A stretch of DNA of 13,235 nucleotides from Coriobacteriales bacterium (GTDB lineage: Bacteria > Actinomycetota > Coriobacteriia > Coriobacteriales > UBA8131), in assembly GCA_031282085.1 (NCBI GenBank), contig JAITEK010000166.1:1-13235 (forward strand). The letters are read 5' to 3'. Below are positions 1 to 7,505 of this stretch, in pieces; the first letter of the stretch is position 1, and each line of letters opens with the position of its first letter. The notes under the pieces are model-generated. The model searched no databases and was not told the DNA's origin. It was given only the letters and a program-made list of their open reading frames with translations. The position numbers and the translations under genes are program-made.

Positions 1-497
1 ACGAGCTGTGGCTTGTGGAATACCATCCCACACAGGCGCGCTCCGTCACCGCGCGGGCGAGCGGTCTCAGGAGCTTTCAGGGCAGCCGTCGCGTGTTCGC
101 GCTCAGGCTTACGGGCGCCATCCACAACGAGGAACTGTGCCGTCAGGCGCTCATCCGCTTTACCGCCAGGCGCGCAAAGGAGACCATTCCCGCCTTCGCC
201 CACGAGGTCTGTCGTGAGGTGGGGGCCAAGCCGCGCAGCGTCACCGTCAACAACCGCCGCTCCGCTTGGGGCGTCTGCACGCGCGCGGGCGACATACGCA
301 TCGACCGGCGCGTTCTGTTCTTCCCTGCCGATCTCGCGCGTCAGGTGGTCCTGCACGAGGCGGCGCACCTTAAACATCTCAACCATTCTGAGCGCTTCTA
401 CAACGAGCTATTCTCCTACGAGGGCAGCACCCGCGAGGCCGAGCGCTCCGTAAGAGCCGGCATGCGCCTCATCCCCGCCTGGTTCATCGACGGATAA
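1..497 (+). CDS. YgjP/DUF45-type zinc metallopeptidase, 5' truncated
   Basis: The frame is open from the left edge (codons in phase from base 3) to a TAA at 495-497, so the N-terminus lies outside the window. About 164 residues are visible; the family is usually around 230. The key motif is HEAAH with a further His a few residues on (HLKHLNHSERFY, from base 354). This is the HExxH zinc site plus third ligand of M48-like YgjP/DUF45 proteins. About 25 codons earlier is the family's WGxC block (AWGVC). The family is thought to be a cytoplasmic metal-dependent hydrolase, sometimes found near restriction systems, but no such neighbour is visible here. A GTG at 15 could serve as a start, but upstream codons continue in frame and the missing N-terminal region argues for truncation. 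The family call is firm; the substrate is unknown. Confidence 0.8.
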   Translation, partial: ELWLVEYHPTQARSVTARASGLRSFQGSRRVFALRLTGAIHNEELCRQALIRFTARRAKETIPAFAHEVCREVGAKPRSVTVNNRRSAWGVCTRAGDIRIDRRVLFFPADLARQVVLHEAAHLKHLNHSERFYNELFSYEGSTREAERSVRAGMRLIPAWFIDG

Positions 498-553
498 GGG
501 TGGGCTTTTGGGTAAATGGCGGATGGCAGTAGTTCCTTTGGTCGAATAAAGGC

Positions 554-559
554 TATAAT
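554..559 (+). promoter_or_regulatory. Probable -10 box for the nif3-zinc ribbon-RNase H/QueD-coaBC operon
   Basis: A perfect TATAAT hexamer lies in the 145-base gap after the metallopeptidase stop. No good -35 match is seen 16-18 bases upstream. Transcription from about 566 would leave a leader of roughly 77 bases before the preferred GTG start at 643. It would leave too little room for a ribosome site before the alternative GTG at 574. Confidence 0.5.
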
Positions 560-642
560 CGGCAGGGTAGCCTGTGGCGTTTGCGCGTTTCTTTGTGAGC
601 GTCTGGGTTTACGACGATGGCGAGAAGACCCGAGAGGACACC

Positions 643-1605
643 GTGGCGCGGTTTAGCGTGGGCGATATAGAGAACGTGCTTTTTGAGGCGTATCCAGCGA
701 CGGACGCATTGCCGCAGGACCGTTTTGGGCTGCTCGTGGGCGACCGCACGGCCATTGTGAGCCGCATAGCCATTGCGCTCGACCAGACCGTGCCGATGGT
801 TGAGGGGGCCGCGGCGGCGGGTTGCAACCTTCTGGTGGCGCATCATCCGGGGTTCTTCCTCAAACCGGAGAGTTTTCTTGAGGCTCCCTCTGCCGCAACG
901 GCGGATGGAGCTGTGGTCTATAAGGCGGCGCAAAAGGGCGTGGCGCTGCTTACCATGCACACGAACCTCGACTGCGCTCCCTCGGCGGCGGAGATGTTGC
1001 TTGCGCCCGTGGGGCTTGCGTTTGAGGCTCCGCTCAAGCCAAACGGGGCGGGTTCGCTTGGGCAGATAGCCCGGCCCGTGGGGCGGGAATATGTTGAGTT
1101 GGGTGCGCTTGCCGCGGCCTACCAGCAGGAGTTCGGCCACGTTGCCAAGGTCTGGGGCGACCCCGGCAAGCCGTTGTTCTCGGTCGCAGCGTGCTCGGGT
1201 GGCGCCGGTGAGGTAGTGCCGGAAGTGGTGGCGGCGAGCGTGGACTGTTTTGTTACCGGCGAGTTGCGCCATCACGAGGCTTTGTATCTTGCCGACGAGA
1301 ACATAGCGCTCATCGAACTGGGGCACGACATATCGGAGCTGCCCTACCGCTTTGAGCTGCGCAAGGTGCTTGTGGCGGCGGGCTTTCCTCCAGGCGACAT
1401 CATTGTCCTTGAGCCAAGTGCGACTTGGTGGCAGGTGGGCGTTGATGCGGAGACGGCTGCTGGTGCAGCCAAAGATTCCCGCGCAAGGCGCGGGAATGAC
1501 AGGCATGAGGGCATGGCGGGGCTCGATGACACAAGGGGCAACGCGGCGGGGTTTGATAACAGAGAAACGCGGGCAGGCGAACCGTATAAGGAGATACCAT
1601 TATGA
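643..1605 (+). CDS. Nif3-like dinuclear metal center hexameric protein (YbgI/Rv2230c family)
   Basis: 320 residues from GTG 643. This start has AGAGGA five bases upstream and gives the usual family N-terminus (ARFSVGDIENVLFEAYP). The longer in-frame GTG at 574 has no ribosome site and starts about 8 bases after the likely transcript start. The metal site is complete: AHHP (His67, His68), TNLD (Asp110) and GHxxSE (His228, Glu232), matching the ligands of E. coli YbgI. Homologues form hexameric toroids; a GTP cyclohydrolase type I activity has been proposed for some, but the role is unsettled. Residues from about 270 to 320 form a low-complexity tail beyond the normal end of the fold. Part of that tail is encoded by a palindromic repeat at 1475-1497. 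The stop overlaps the next start (ATGA, 1602-1605), implying translational coupling. Confidence 0.9.
   Translation: MARFSVGDIENVLFEAYPATDALPQDRFGLLVGDRTAIVSRIAIALDQTVPMVEGAAAAGCNLLVAHHPGFFLKPESFLEAPSAATADGAVVYKAAQKGVALLTMHTNLDCAPSAAEMLLAPVGLAFEAPLKPNGAGSLGQIARPVGREYVELGALAAAYQQEFGHVAKVWGDPGKPLFSVAACSGGAGEVVPEVVAASVDCFVTGELRHHEALYLADENIALIELGHDISELPYRFELRKVLVAAGFPPGDIIVLEPSATWWQVGVDAETAAGAAKDSRARRGNDRHEGMAGLDDTRGNAAGFDNRETRAGEPYKEIPL
1475..1497 (+). repeat. Palindromic repeat inside the nif3-like gene
   Basis: ATTCCCGCGC (1475-1484) and GCGCGGGAAT (1488-1497) form a perfect 10-bp stem with an AAG loop, followed by TGACAGG. The shape (stem, then TGACGG-like flank) is the same as the hairpins at 7559-7579 and 7728-7746. 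It resembles dispersed elements such as neisserial dRS3. It is translated as part of the non-conserved C-terminal tail (KDSRARRGND). Confidence 0.7.
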
Positions 1606-2309
1606 GTGATGCCAAGACCCTGCTCGAGCTGACCACGGCTGACTACGCGCTGCTCAGGCTCAAAAAACAACTCGATGAACTGCCGCAACGGGCCAAGCTC
1701 CTTGAGTTGCGCACCAAACGAGCTGAGGTGGACGCCAAGGCCGCACAGGTTGCGCAGATGCGCAAGGACTGTGAGCAGACCCTCAAGCGCTTGCAGGATG
1801 AGGAGGCGACCCTCAGAGACAAGACCGCCGAAGCGCAGAAGCAAATCGACAAAACAACTAACTATAAAGAGGTGACGGCGCTCACGCGTGAGATAGAGAG
1901 CTTTGCCCGGCGAGCGGAGAAAACGGAGTTTGAGACGCTCAAGCAGTATGAGCGCTCGGACAAGATCGCGCAGGTTGAGAAGCAGGTCGGCGCCGCACAG
2001 GCTAAGCTCGCCAAGCAGGATGAGGAGTTGTTCGCGTCGTATCAGTCGCAGGTGGCCGCTCTCAAGAAGGAGGGCGCCCAAGCGCAACAACAGCGCGAGA
2101 AGCTGACCAAGGAATTGCCGGATGACCTGCGCAAACGCTATGAGAAAGCGCGTGAGGCAAAGGGTGGTATAGGGGTCGCCTACATCGAGGGCAGCCACTG
2201 TAGCGCCTGTCGCGTTGAGCTGACCGAGGGGCAGCGCGCAAAGCTCAAAAGCGGCGGCGAGATAGGCTCGTGCCCCCATTGCCATCGCCTGTTGGTGGTG
2301 AAGGCATGA
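1602..2309 (+). CDS. C4-type zinc ribbon, coiled-coil protein (DUF164 / Rv2229c family)
   Basis: 235 residues. The ATG at 1602 has AAGGAG at 1588-1593 with 8-base spacing, a strong site. Residues about 15-185 are charged and heptad-rich (Lys, Glu, Gln, Ala), consistent with a long antiparallel coiled coil. Residues 195-235 form the zinc ribbon: Cys200-x2-Cys203 and Cys224-x2-Cys227, with the family's GSHCSAC and CPHC signatures. Members are suggested to bind nucleic acids or act as adaptors; the biochemical role is not established. It overlaps the upstream Nif3-like gene by four bases and the downstream RNase H-QueD gene by four bases (ATGA, 2306-2309), so the three are probably coupled in translation. 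The same trio is seen in mycobacteria. Length and both Cys pairs are normal. Confidence 0.9.
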   Translation: MSDAKTLLELTTADYALLRLKKQLDELPQRAKLLELRTKRAEVDAKAAQVAQMRKDCEQTLKRLQDEEATLRDKTAEAQKQIDKTTNYKEVTALTREIESFARRAEKTEFETLKQYERSDKIAQVEKQVGAAQAKLAKQDEELFASYQSQVAALKKEGAQAQQQREKLTKELPDDLRKRYEKAREAKGGIGVAYIEGSHCSACRVELTEGQRAKLKSGGEIGSCPHCHRLLVVKA

Positions 2310-3499
2310 TGAGCGAGCAAGCGGCGCCGTCGACGGAGGCAACGCCATCGACGGAGGCAACGCCGTCGGCGGAGGCAACGCAACCGGTTGGGGAGCGGCC
2401 CACGGCGATAGAGCGAGCCCTGCTGCATACCGATGGCGGGAGTCGGGGCAACCCCGGTGCGAGCGGCATAGGCTTTACCGTGGATGTTGACGACGGGCGC
2501 GGCCTGGTGACCCTCTGCCGCGGCGGAGCCTATATCGGAGTGGCGACCAACAACGTCGCTGAATATCGTGCGCTCATCTGGGGCCTGCGCAACGCCCACA
2601 AACTCGGTGTGCGCAGAATCGACGTCCGTGCGGACAGCGAGTTGCTCGTAAAGCAGCTCCGTGGCGTATACCGCGTGAAGAATGTGGGGATAAAACCGCT
2701 GTTTGCCGAGGCAAAACAGCTACTTGAGAGCTTTAGTGCCTACACCATTGAGCACGTGATGCGTGAGTACAACAGCGCGGCGGATGAGCTTGCGAATGAG
2801 GCCATGGATGCGCGCGGTATGGTGGGAGACTACGTTGTGGGGTATGAGTCGGGCGACTTGTTCTCGGCGAGTGCGCTTGCTCCTGCGGCGTCTGCGGCTG
2901 CGGCTGCGCCCGCCACGCCGCCGTCCGCCACGCCGCCCGCGACCGCTGCCAAAGCCGTGGCGACCACCGCTGCACCTCCTGCCAAAGGCAACGCCGAGAA
3001 CGCGCAGTCACCCTCAACCTCCCCTTCGTCCTTTGTGGACGCCTCCGCCCCACCAGCCCCCGCGCAACGCGGCAAGAACAAGAAAGGAAGCGGCATGACA
3101 GGTAAGGCAACCGTAGGTAGGTCGACGACCGGCATCTACACGCTGACGATAAAGGAGCATTTTGACGCGGCCCACGCTCTCATCGGTTATCCGGGCCAGT
3201 GCAAGAACCTCCACGGGCATACCTGGGATGTTGAGGTGAGCGTCCGCGGCACCGAGCTTGACGAGGTGGGCATCGTCTACGACTTCAAGGACCTCAAGGA
3301 TAATCTTATGGGGATACTGGACCAGTACGACCACAAATACCTCAACGAGGTGCCGCCCTTCGACGCCATCAACGCGACGGCTGAGAACCTCGCCCGTGTG
3401 ATCTACGGGCAGATGGCCGAGCTTTTGCCCGCGCACATGGAGTTGGTTGAGGTCTCCGTCTGGGAGTCCCCCATCGCTAAACTGACCTATTCCAAGTAG
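2306..3499 (+). CDS. RNase HI-like domain fused to QueD (6-carboxytetrahydropterin synthase)
   Basis: 397 residues from ATG 2306, which overlaps the previous stop; ATG 2309 is equally possible. Residues 7-25 hold three PSTEAT-like repeats. Residues about 38-168 are an RNase H fold with TDGGSRGNP (Asp43), AEYRAL (Glu86), ADSELL (Asp110) and AADELAN (Asp160), so all four acidic catalytic residues are present. Residues about 186-262 are an Ala/Pro/Ser-rich linker. Residues about 275-397 are QueD/PTPS-like: FDAAH (His290), GQCKNLHGH (Cys299, zinc ligands His303 and His305), DHKYLN (His343) and WESP (Glu387). QueD turns dihydroneopterin triphosphate into 6-carboxytetrahydropterin for queuosine/preQ0 synthesis; RNase H cuts RNA in RNA-DNA hybrids. 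Both domains look catalytically intact. An internal ATG at 3095 has its own ribosome site. Both domain calls are firm; I infer no joint function. Confidence 0.88.
   Translation: MMSEQAAPSTEATPSTEATPSAEATQPVGERPTAIERALLHTDGGSRGNPGASGIGFTVDVDDGRGLVTLCRGGAYIGVATNNVAEYRALIWGLRNAHKLGVRRIDVRADSELLVKQLRGVYRVKNVGIKPLFAEAKQLLESFSAYTIEHVMREYNSAADELANEAMDARGMVGDYVVGYESGDLFSASALAPAASAAAAAPATPPSATPPATAAKAVATTAAPPAKGNAENAQSPSTSPSSFVDASAPPAPAQRGKNKKGSGMTGKATVGRSTTGIYTLTIKEHFDAAHALIGYPGQCKNLHGHTWDVEVSVRGTELDEVGIVYDFKDLKDNLMGILDQYDHKYLNEVPPFDAINATAENLARVIYGQMAELLPAHMELVEVSVWESPIAKLTYSK
2327..2380 (+). repeat. Three 18-bp in-frame tandem repeats
   Basis: Copies at 2327-2344, 2345-2362 and 2363-2380 differ by a few bases. 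They encode PSTEAT, PSTEAT and PSAEAT in the disordered N-terminus of the RNase H-QueD protein. The period is a whole number of codons, so copy-number change would keep the frame. Confidence 0.85.
3083..3097 (+). promoter_or_regulatory. Internal ribosome binding site and ATG for free-standing QueD
   Basis: AAAGGAAG (3083-3090) precedes an in-frame ATG at 3095-3097, with six bases between AGGA and the ATG. Initiation here would give 134 residues (3095-3499), close to the usual QueD length of roughly 120-135. It would remove the linker and RNase H domain. The site is at least as good as the one at the gene's own start, which lies in an overlap. Confidence 0.5.
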
Positions 3500-3521
3500 C
3501 GGCGTAAGAGAGATGATGACG

Positions 3522-4775
3522 ATGAGCGAGCTTGAGTCGGCGGCAGGCGAGGGGAGCGAGCCAACCGCCTTGGTTGGGGTGACGGGGTGCATCGCAGCCT
3601 ATAAAACCTGTGAGTTGGTGCGGCTGCTGCAAAAGGCGGGCGTGCGCGTTAAGGTCGTGATGACTCCGATGGGCGCGGAGTTCGTTACGCCGGCGACCTT
3701 CAGGGCCCTCACGCGCACCGAGGTCGCGCTCGCTCCCATCGACGACGCCACGGCGCCCATCCACCATATCTCGCTGGCGCAGGAGGCCGACGTCTTCATC
3801 ATCGCGCCGGCGACGGCGAACACCATCAACAAGCTGGCAAACGGCGTGGCGGACAACCTCCTCACCACCACGGCGCTCGCCACCGAGGCGCCGATGCTCA
3901 TCGCACCCGCGATGAACGTGCATATGTGGCGTGACGAGACGACCCAGGCGTCCCTCGCGCGCCTGCGCTCCCGCGGCGTGATCATCCTTGAGCCCGAGGC
4001 GGGTTACCTCGCCTGCGGGGAGTTGGGGGAGGGCCGCCTTGCCGCGGTTGAGGAGATTGCGCGGTGGGCGCAGGCGGAGCTTGAGCGCGCGCGCGACCTC
4101 GGGGGCCGCCGGGTGCTCATCACGGCCGGGCCGACCCGCGAGTATATCGACCCGGTGCGCTTCCTCTCAAACCCCTCCAGCGGCGCTACCGGCTACGCCA
4201 TCGCCGAGGAGGCGGCGCGACGGGGTGCGGAGGTGGTGCTCGTAAGCGGCCCCACCACGCTGTCCGACCCCTTCGGCTGCACGGTCGTCCGCGTGACGAG
4301 CGCGCGCGAGATGTTTGAGGCCGCCGAAAGAGCCTTTGATGAGAAGCCCTGCGACGCCGCCGTATTTACGGCTGCCGTGGCGGACTATCAACCCGCTGAA
4401 CAGCAACAACACAAGTTGAAGAAGGGGGAGCAGGGCAGCGAGCTCTCGCTGCGCCTTGTGGCGACCACCGACATACTCAAAACACTTGCGGCGCGCAAAG
4501 GCTCAACAGTCGTCGTCGGTTTTGCGGCCGAGACGCGCGACGTCATCGCTGCCGCCGAGCGCAAGCTGCGCGAGAAGAACGCCGACCTCATCGTTGCCAA
4601 CGACGTCTCCTCACCCGAGCTCGGCTTTGCAAGCGCTCACAACCACTGGCATTTCGTCTCGGCTGCGGGCGTTGAGAGCACCGACGTCCTCCCCAAGCGG
4701 ACTCTCGCCCGCCTGCTGCTCGACGCGGTTGCGTCTCGTCTTGCACAGGGCAACCAGGGTGGCGAGGCAAAATAG
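3522..4775 (+). CDS. coaBC: Bifunctional phosphopantothenoylcysteine decarboxylase / phosphopantothenate-cysteine ligase
   Basis: 417 residues from ATG 3522. ATGs at 3513 and 3516 are in frame, but AAGAGAG ends at 3512, which gives workable 9-base spacing only for 3522. The N-terminal CoaC half binds FMN: VTGCIAAYK, HHISL (catalytic His82), APATANTINKLANG, PAMNVHMW and GYLACGELGEGRL (Cys165). The C-terminal CoaB half binds CTP: GPTREYIDPVRFLSNPSSG from residue 203, AAVADY (284-289) and KLKK (298-301). Together they couple cysteine to 4'-phosphopantothenate and decarboxylate the product to 4'-phosphopantetheine, in the cytosolic coenzyme A pathway. Length and all key residues are normal. The gene starts 22 bases after the QueD stop on the same strand and is probably the last gene of the operon. 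Confidence 0.96.
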   Translation: MSELESAAGEGSEPTALVGVTGCIAAYKTCELVRLLQKAGVRVKVVMTPMGAEFVTPATFRALTRTEVALAPIDDATAPIHHISLAQEADVFIIAPATANTINKLANGVADNLLTTTALATEAPMLIAPAMNVHMWRDETTQASLARLRSRGVIILEPEAGYLACGELGEGRLAAVEEIARWAQAELERARDLGGRRVLITAGPTREYIDPVRFLSNPSSGATGYAIAEEAARRGAEVVLVSGPTTLSDPFGCTVVRVTSAREMFEAAERAFDEKPCDAAVFTAAVADYQPAEQQQHKLKKGEQGSELSLRLVATTDILKTLAARKGSTVVVGFAAETRDVIAAAERKLREKNADLIVANDVSSPELGFASAHNHWHFVSAAGVESTDVLPKRTLARLLLDAVASRLAQGNQGGEAK

Positions 4776-4807
4776 CCGAATACGTCAGCACGTTACTTCT
4801 TATTCGG
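4776..4807 (+). promoter_or_regulatory. Inverted repeat after coaBC: weak terminator or operator
   Basis: CCGAATA (4776-4782) and TATTCGG (4801-4807) form a 7-bp perfect inverted repeat directly after the coaBC stop. The 18-base loop contains two ACGT words. There is no T-run after it, so terminator function is doubtful. It ends three bases before a TATACT box, a usual place for an operator. Confidence 0.35.
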
Positions 4808-4810
4808 GAG

Positions 4811-4816
4811 TATACT
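4811..4816 (+). promoter_or_regulatory. Possible -10 box for the hybrid histidine kinase
   Basis: TATACT, preceded by G, lies between coaBC and the kinase gene in a locally AT-richer stretch. No convincing -35 is found at 15-18 bases. The same GTATACT word occurs upstream of pgsA at 11225-11231. Confidence 0.4.
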
Positions 4817-4936
4817 AGGTAGTAGCGTACATAAAGGGTGTTGTTACTATAAGCGCAGACGCGTGTAATGCTTGGTCATGGTGTTGCGGCAGCGATGCTT
4901 TGCTCTGATCAAGTCAGCAGGCGAATGTGGGGGCGA

Positions 4937-7489
4937 ATGAAACTGATACGACGTTTTCAAGACTATATCTGGCGCATCGTTTTCTCCGACGAGCTGGCGT
5001 TTAACGCTCGTATGGTGAACATGGTCAGCATGGTGGGGGCCATGACCCTCATCTTGGCGACCGTCACCCGCATGCTCATGGGAGCGAGTGCGGCAGTTAA
5101 CTCCATCATGTTCAGCTTCTGTTTTATCGCCCTGTTTTTTGTCTATCTCACTAACAAATATCGTCTCTACAACAACGTCATCATCTGGTCTCTGCTCGTT
5201 GTTATATGCGACATCCTCCTGCCGGTGTCGTTCTTCCTCATCGGCGGCGCGAGCAGCGGCATCGCTGCCTTTGTCGTTATGGCCGCGACCTGCATCCTGC
5301 TCCTCACGGACGGCAAGACGCGCATCGTCCTGGTAACAACGAACCTGCTGCTGATGGCGGGCTGCTTCATCTTCGCCGTCTACCACCCCGAATGGGTGGA
5401 GCAGGTCAACTTCGGGCGGCCCCTCCAGGTGGCGATCGACAACATCCAGTGCTTTACCATCAGCACGATCTTCGTGGGGCTGGCAATCGTCTTCCAACGG
5501 TATATGTACTCCCAGGAGCAGCGAAAAGTCGAGCGGGCAAAGGCGGCCATCGAGCAGGAACGGCAGGTTTCGCTTGCGCTCTTTGAGGCCAATCCGCACA
5601 TCAACATCCTCTTTGACGACAAGTTCCAGGTTGTGGATTTTAACCCCGCCGCGCTGAAGTTTGCCGAGGGGCTTGCCACTGAGAAGGAGCTGCGGGAGAA
5701 CCTGCCCGAGATACTTGCACGCGTAACGCCGGTTGTGCAACCGGACGGCAGGCCCTCCGCCGACCTTGCGACCTGGCTGCACAAGGCCGCGAGCGAGGGG
5801 GAAGTGAGTTTTGAGACGACGTTGAATCTGTGCGGCAACGAGCACAATACCTCGGTGGTGATGAAGCGCATCCCGTACGCGGACAGCTTTGCCATCGTGG
5901 CCTACCTGATAGACAACAGCGAGATGCACCGGATGCGTACCGAGGCGCTCATCAGCGCCCGCGCAAAGAGCGACTTCCTTGCGAACATGAGCCACGAGAT
6001 ACGCACGCCACTCAACGCCGTTATCAGCATGACCCACATCGGTAAGACCTCGCCGGACGTCGATCGCAAGGACTACGCCTTTGAGCAGATAGGCGGCGCT
6101 GCCGACCACCTGCTTGGCATCATCAACGACATACTCGATATGTCAAAGATCGATGCGAACAAACTTGAGCTGAACAAAGCGGCCTTCAACGTGGAGGAGA
6201 TGTTGCGTCGCGCCGCGAACGTCATCAGCTTTAAGACGAGCGAGAAGCACCAGCAGTTCAGCGTCAGCATCGCCGAGGCTGTGCCGGTCGGCATCATCAC
6301 CGACGATTTGCGCCTGACGCAGATCATCACGAACCTGCTCTCCAACGCTGTGAAGTTTACGCCCGAAGGGGGGCTTATCGAGCTGTCGGCTGAGCTTGTA
6401 GAGCAGAAGGGGCGCCTGTGCACGCTGGGCTTCTCCGTGAGCGACACTGGTATCGGCATCCCCAGCGAGAACATCGAGCGCATCTTCCACTCGTTTGAGC
6501 AGGTAGAAACCAATACGGCGCGCAAGTTCGGCGGTACGGGGCTGGGGCTTGCCATTTCCAAACGCTTTGTTGAGCTGCTGGGCGGCGAGCTGAGCGTTGT
6601 CTCCGAACCGGGGAAGGGTTCAACTTTCAGCTTTACCATCAGGACCGAGCGCACCGAGGATGTGCCGCGCATGGTGCTCGACCCCATCATCGACCCGGCA
6701 AAACTCCGCTTCTTGATAGTCAGTTCCGAGAAGATGCCGCTCCGGCACAGCAATGAGCTGCTCAAACGGCTCGGCATCACCAGCGCGCTGGCGCACTCCC
6801 GCAATGAGGCGTGGGAGATGCTTGAGGGCAGGCACTACGACGTCTGCGTGCTTGGCGGGCAGATCGACGGCATAGAGAGCATCGATCTGGCCTACCTTAT
6901 ACGCGAGAAAGCCGCGGCTGAGCGCGTGATCATGAGCCTGTATCCCTATGAGGTCGCCAACATGGAGGCGCATGAGCTGGCCAAGGTCACAGACGGTTAT
7001 CTCACCAAGCCGCTGTTCCTCAGCGACTGCGTGGCGATGCTCAATAGGCTCTTTGGCGAGGTACGTGAGGAGGAGAAGGACGAGCCCGAAGGAGAGATTG
7101 ATTTCTCCGGTGTGCGGCTTTTGCTGGCTGAGGACCTGGAGGTCAACAAGGAGATAGTGCTCGCGCTGCTTGAGCCGTTGGGCTTTGAGATCGACTGGGC
7201 AAAAAATGGCCTTGAGGCGTTGGACAAGTATGAGAGCGACCCCGGCAGGTACCATCTGATACTCATGGATATGCAGATGCCCGAGATGGACGGCCTGGAG
7301 GCGACGCGCAGGATACGCGCCTTGGCCGACTCCCGCGCCCAACAGGTGCCCATCATCGCGCTGACGGCGAACGTCTTTAGGGAGGACGTCGAGAGCAGCC
7401 TCGCCGCTGGTATGAACGACCACATCGGCAAACCCCTCGACTACGACGAGCTGATAAGCAAACTAAGCCACTACCTCAACCGCAAATAG
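4937..7489 (+). CDS. Membrane hybrid sensor histidine kinase with two receiver domains
   Basis: 850 residues from ATG 4937, which has GGGGG just upstream and begins MKLIRRF before the first helix. ATG 4868 or 4925 would add 23 or 4 residues; 4868 has no visible ribosome site. Six membrane helices lie at about 27-48, 53-73, 80-103, 106-124, 128-150 and 168-190, then a short coiled linker. A PAS-like segment starts near 215. HisKA has phosphoacceptor His353 (MSHEIRTPLN). The ATPase has the N box (Asn470), DTGIGIP (from 503) and GGTGLGLAI (from 532). A receiver-like domain at about 590-705 has VCVLGGQ where the phosphorylated Asp should be. The C-terminal receiver (about 726-850) is intact: Glu732/Asp733, Asp778 in MDMQMPEMDG, and GKP. 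It autophosphorylates and relays phosphate to its own receiver. No DNA-binding regulator or phosphotransfer protein is adjacent, so the signal and output are unknown. Confidence 0.92.
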   Translation: MKLIRRFQDYIWRIVFSDELAFNARMVNMVSMVGAMTLILATVTRMLMGASAAVNSIMFSFCFIALFFVYLTNKYRLYNNVIIWSLLVVICDILLPVSFFLIGGASSGIAAFVVMAATCILLLTDGKTRIVLVTTNLLLMAGCFIFAVYHPEWVEQVNFGRPLQVAIDNIQCFTISTIFVGLAIVFQRYMYSQEQRKVERAKAAIEQERQVSLALFEANPHINILFDDKFQVVDFNPAALKFAEGLATEKELRENLPEILARVTPVVQPDGRPSADLATWLHKAASEGEVSFETTLNLCGNEHNTSVVMKRIPYADSFAIVAYLIDNSEMHRMRTEALISARAKSDFLANMSHEIRTPLNAVISMTHIGKTSPDVDRKDYAFEQIGGAADHLLGIINDILDMSKIDANKLELNKAAFNVEEMLRRAANVISFKTSEKHQQFSVSIAEAVPVGIITDDLRLTQIITNLLSNAVKFTPEGGLIELSAELVEQKGRLCTLGFSVSDTGIGIPSENIERIFHSFEQVETNTARKFGGTGLGLAISKRFVELLGGELSVVSEPGKGSTFSFTIRTERTEDVPRMVLDPIIDPAKLRFLIVSSEKMPLRHSNELLKRLGITSALAHSRNEAWEMLEGRHYDVCVLGGQIDGIESIDLAYLIREKAAAERVIMSLYPYEVANMEAHELAKVTDGYLTKPLFLSDCVAMLNRLFGEVREEEKDEPEGEIDFSGVRLLLAEDLEVNKEIVLALLEPLGFEIDWAKNGLEALDKYESDPGRYHLILMDMQMPEMDGLEATRRIRALADSRAQQVPIIALTANVFREDVESSLAAGMNDHIGKPLDYDELISKLSHYLNRK

Positions 7490-7505
7490 GCGGGCGCCGC
7501 GCAAT

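Noticed and set aside
574..642. Longer start (GTG 574) for the Nif3-like gene
   Set aside because: No ribosome site, only about 8 bases from the likely transcript start, and 23 extra residues not typical of the family.
553..1506. Minus-strand open frame of 317 codons opposite the Nif3-like gene
   Set aside because: The sense strand carries a complete Nif3 metal site. The antisense product is Arg/His-rich without a domain.
4847..6109. Minus-strand open frame of 420 codons
   Set aside because: It is the shadow of the kinase membrane and PAS region. The composition is charged, with no motif and no ribosome site.
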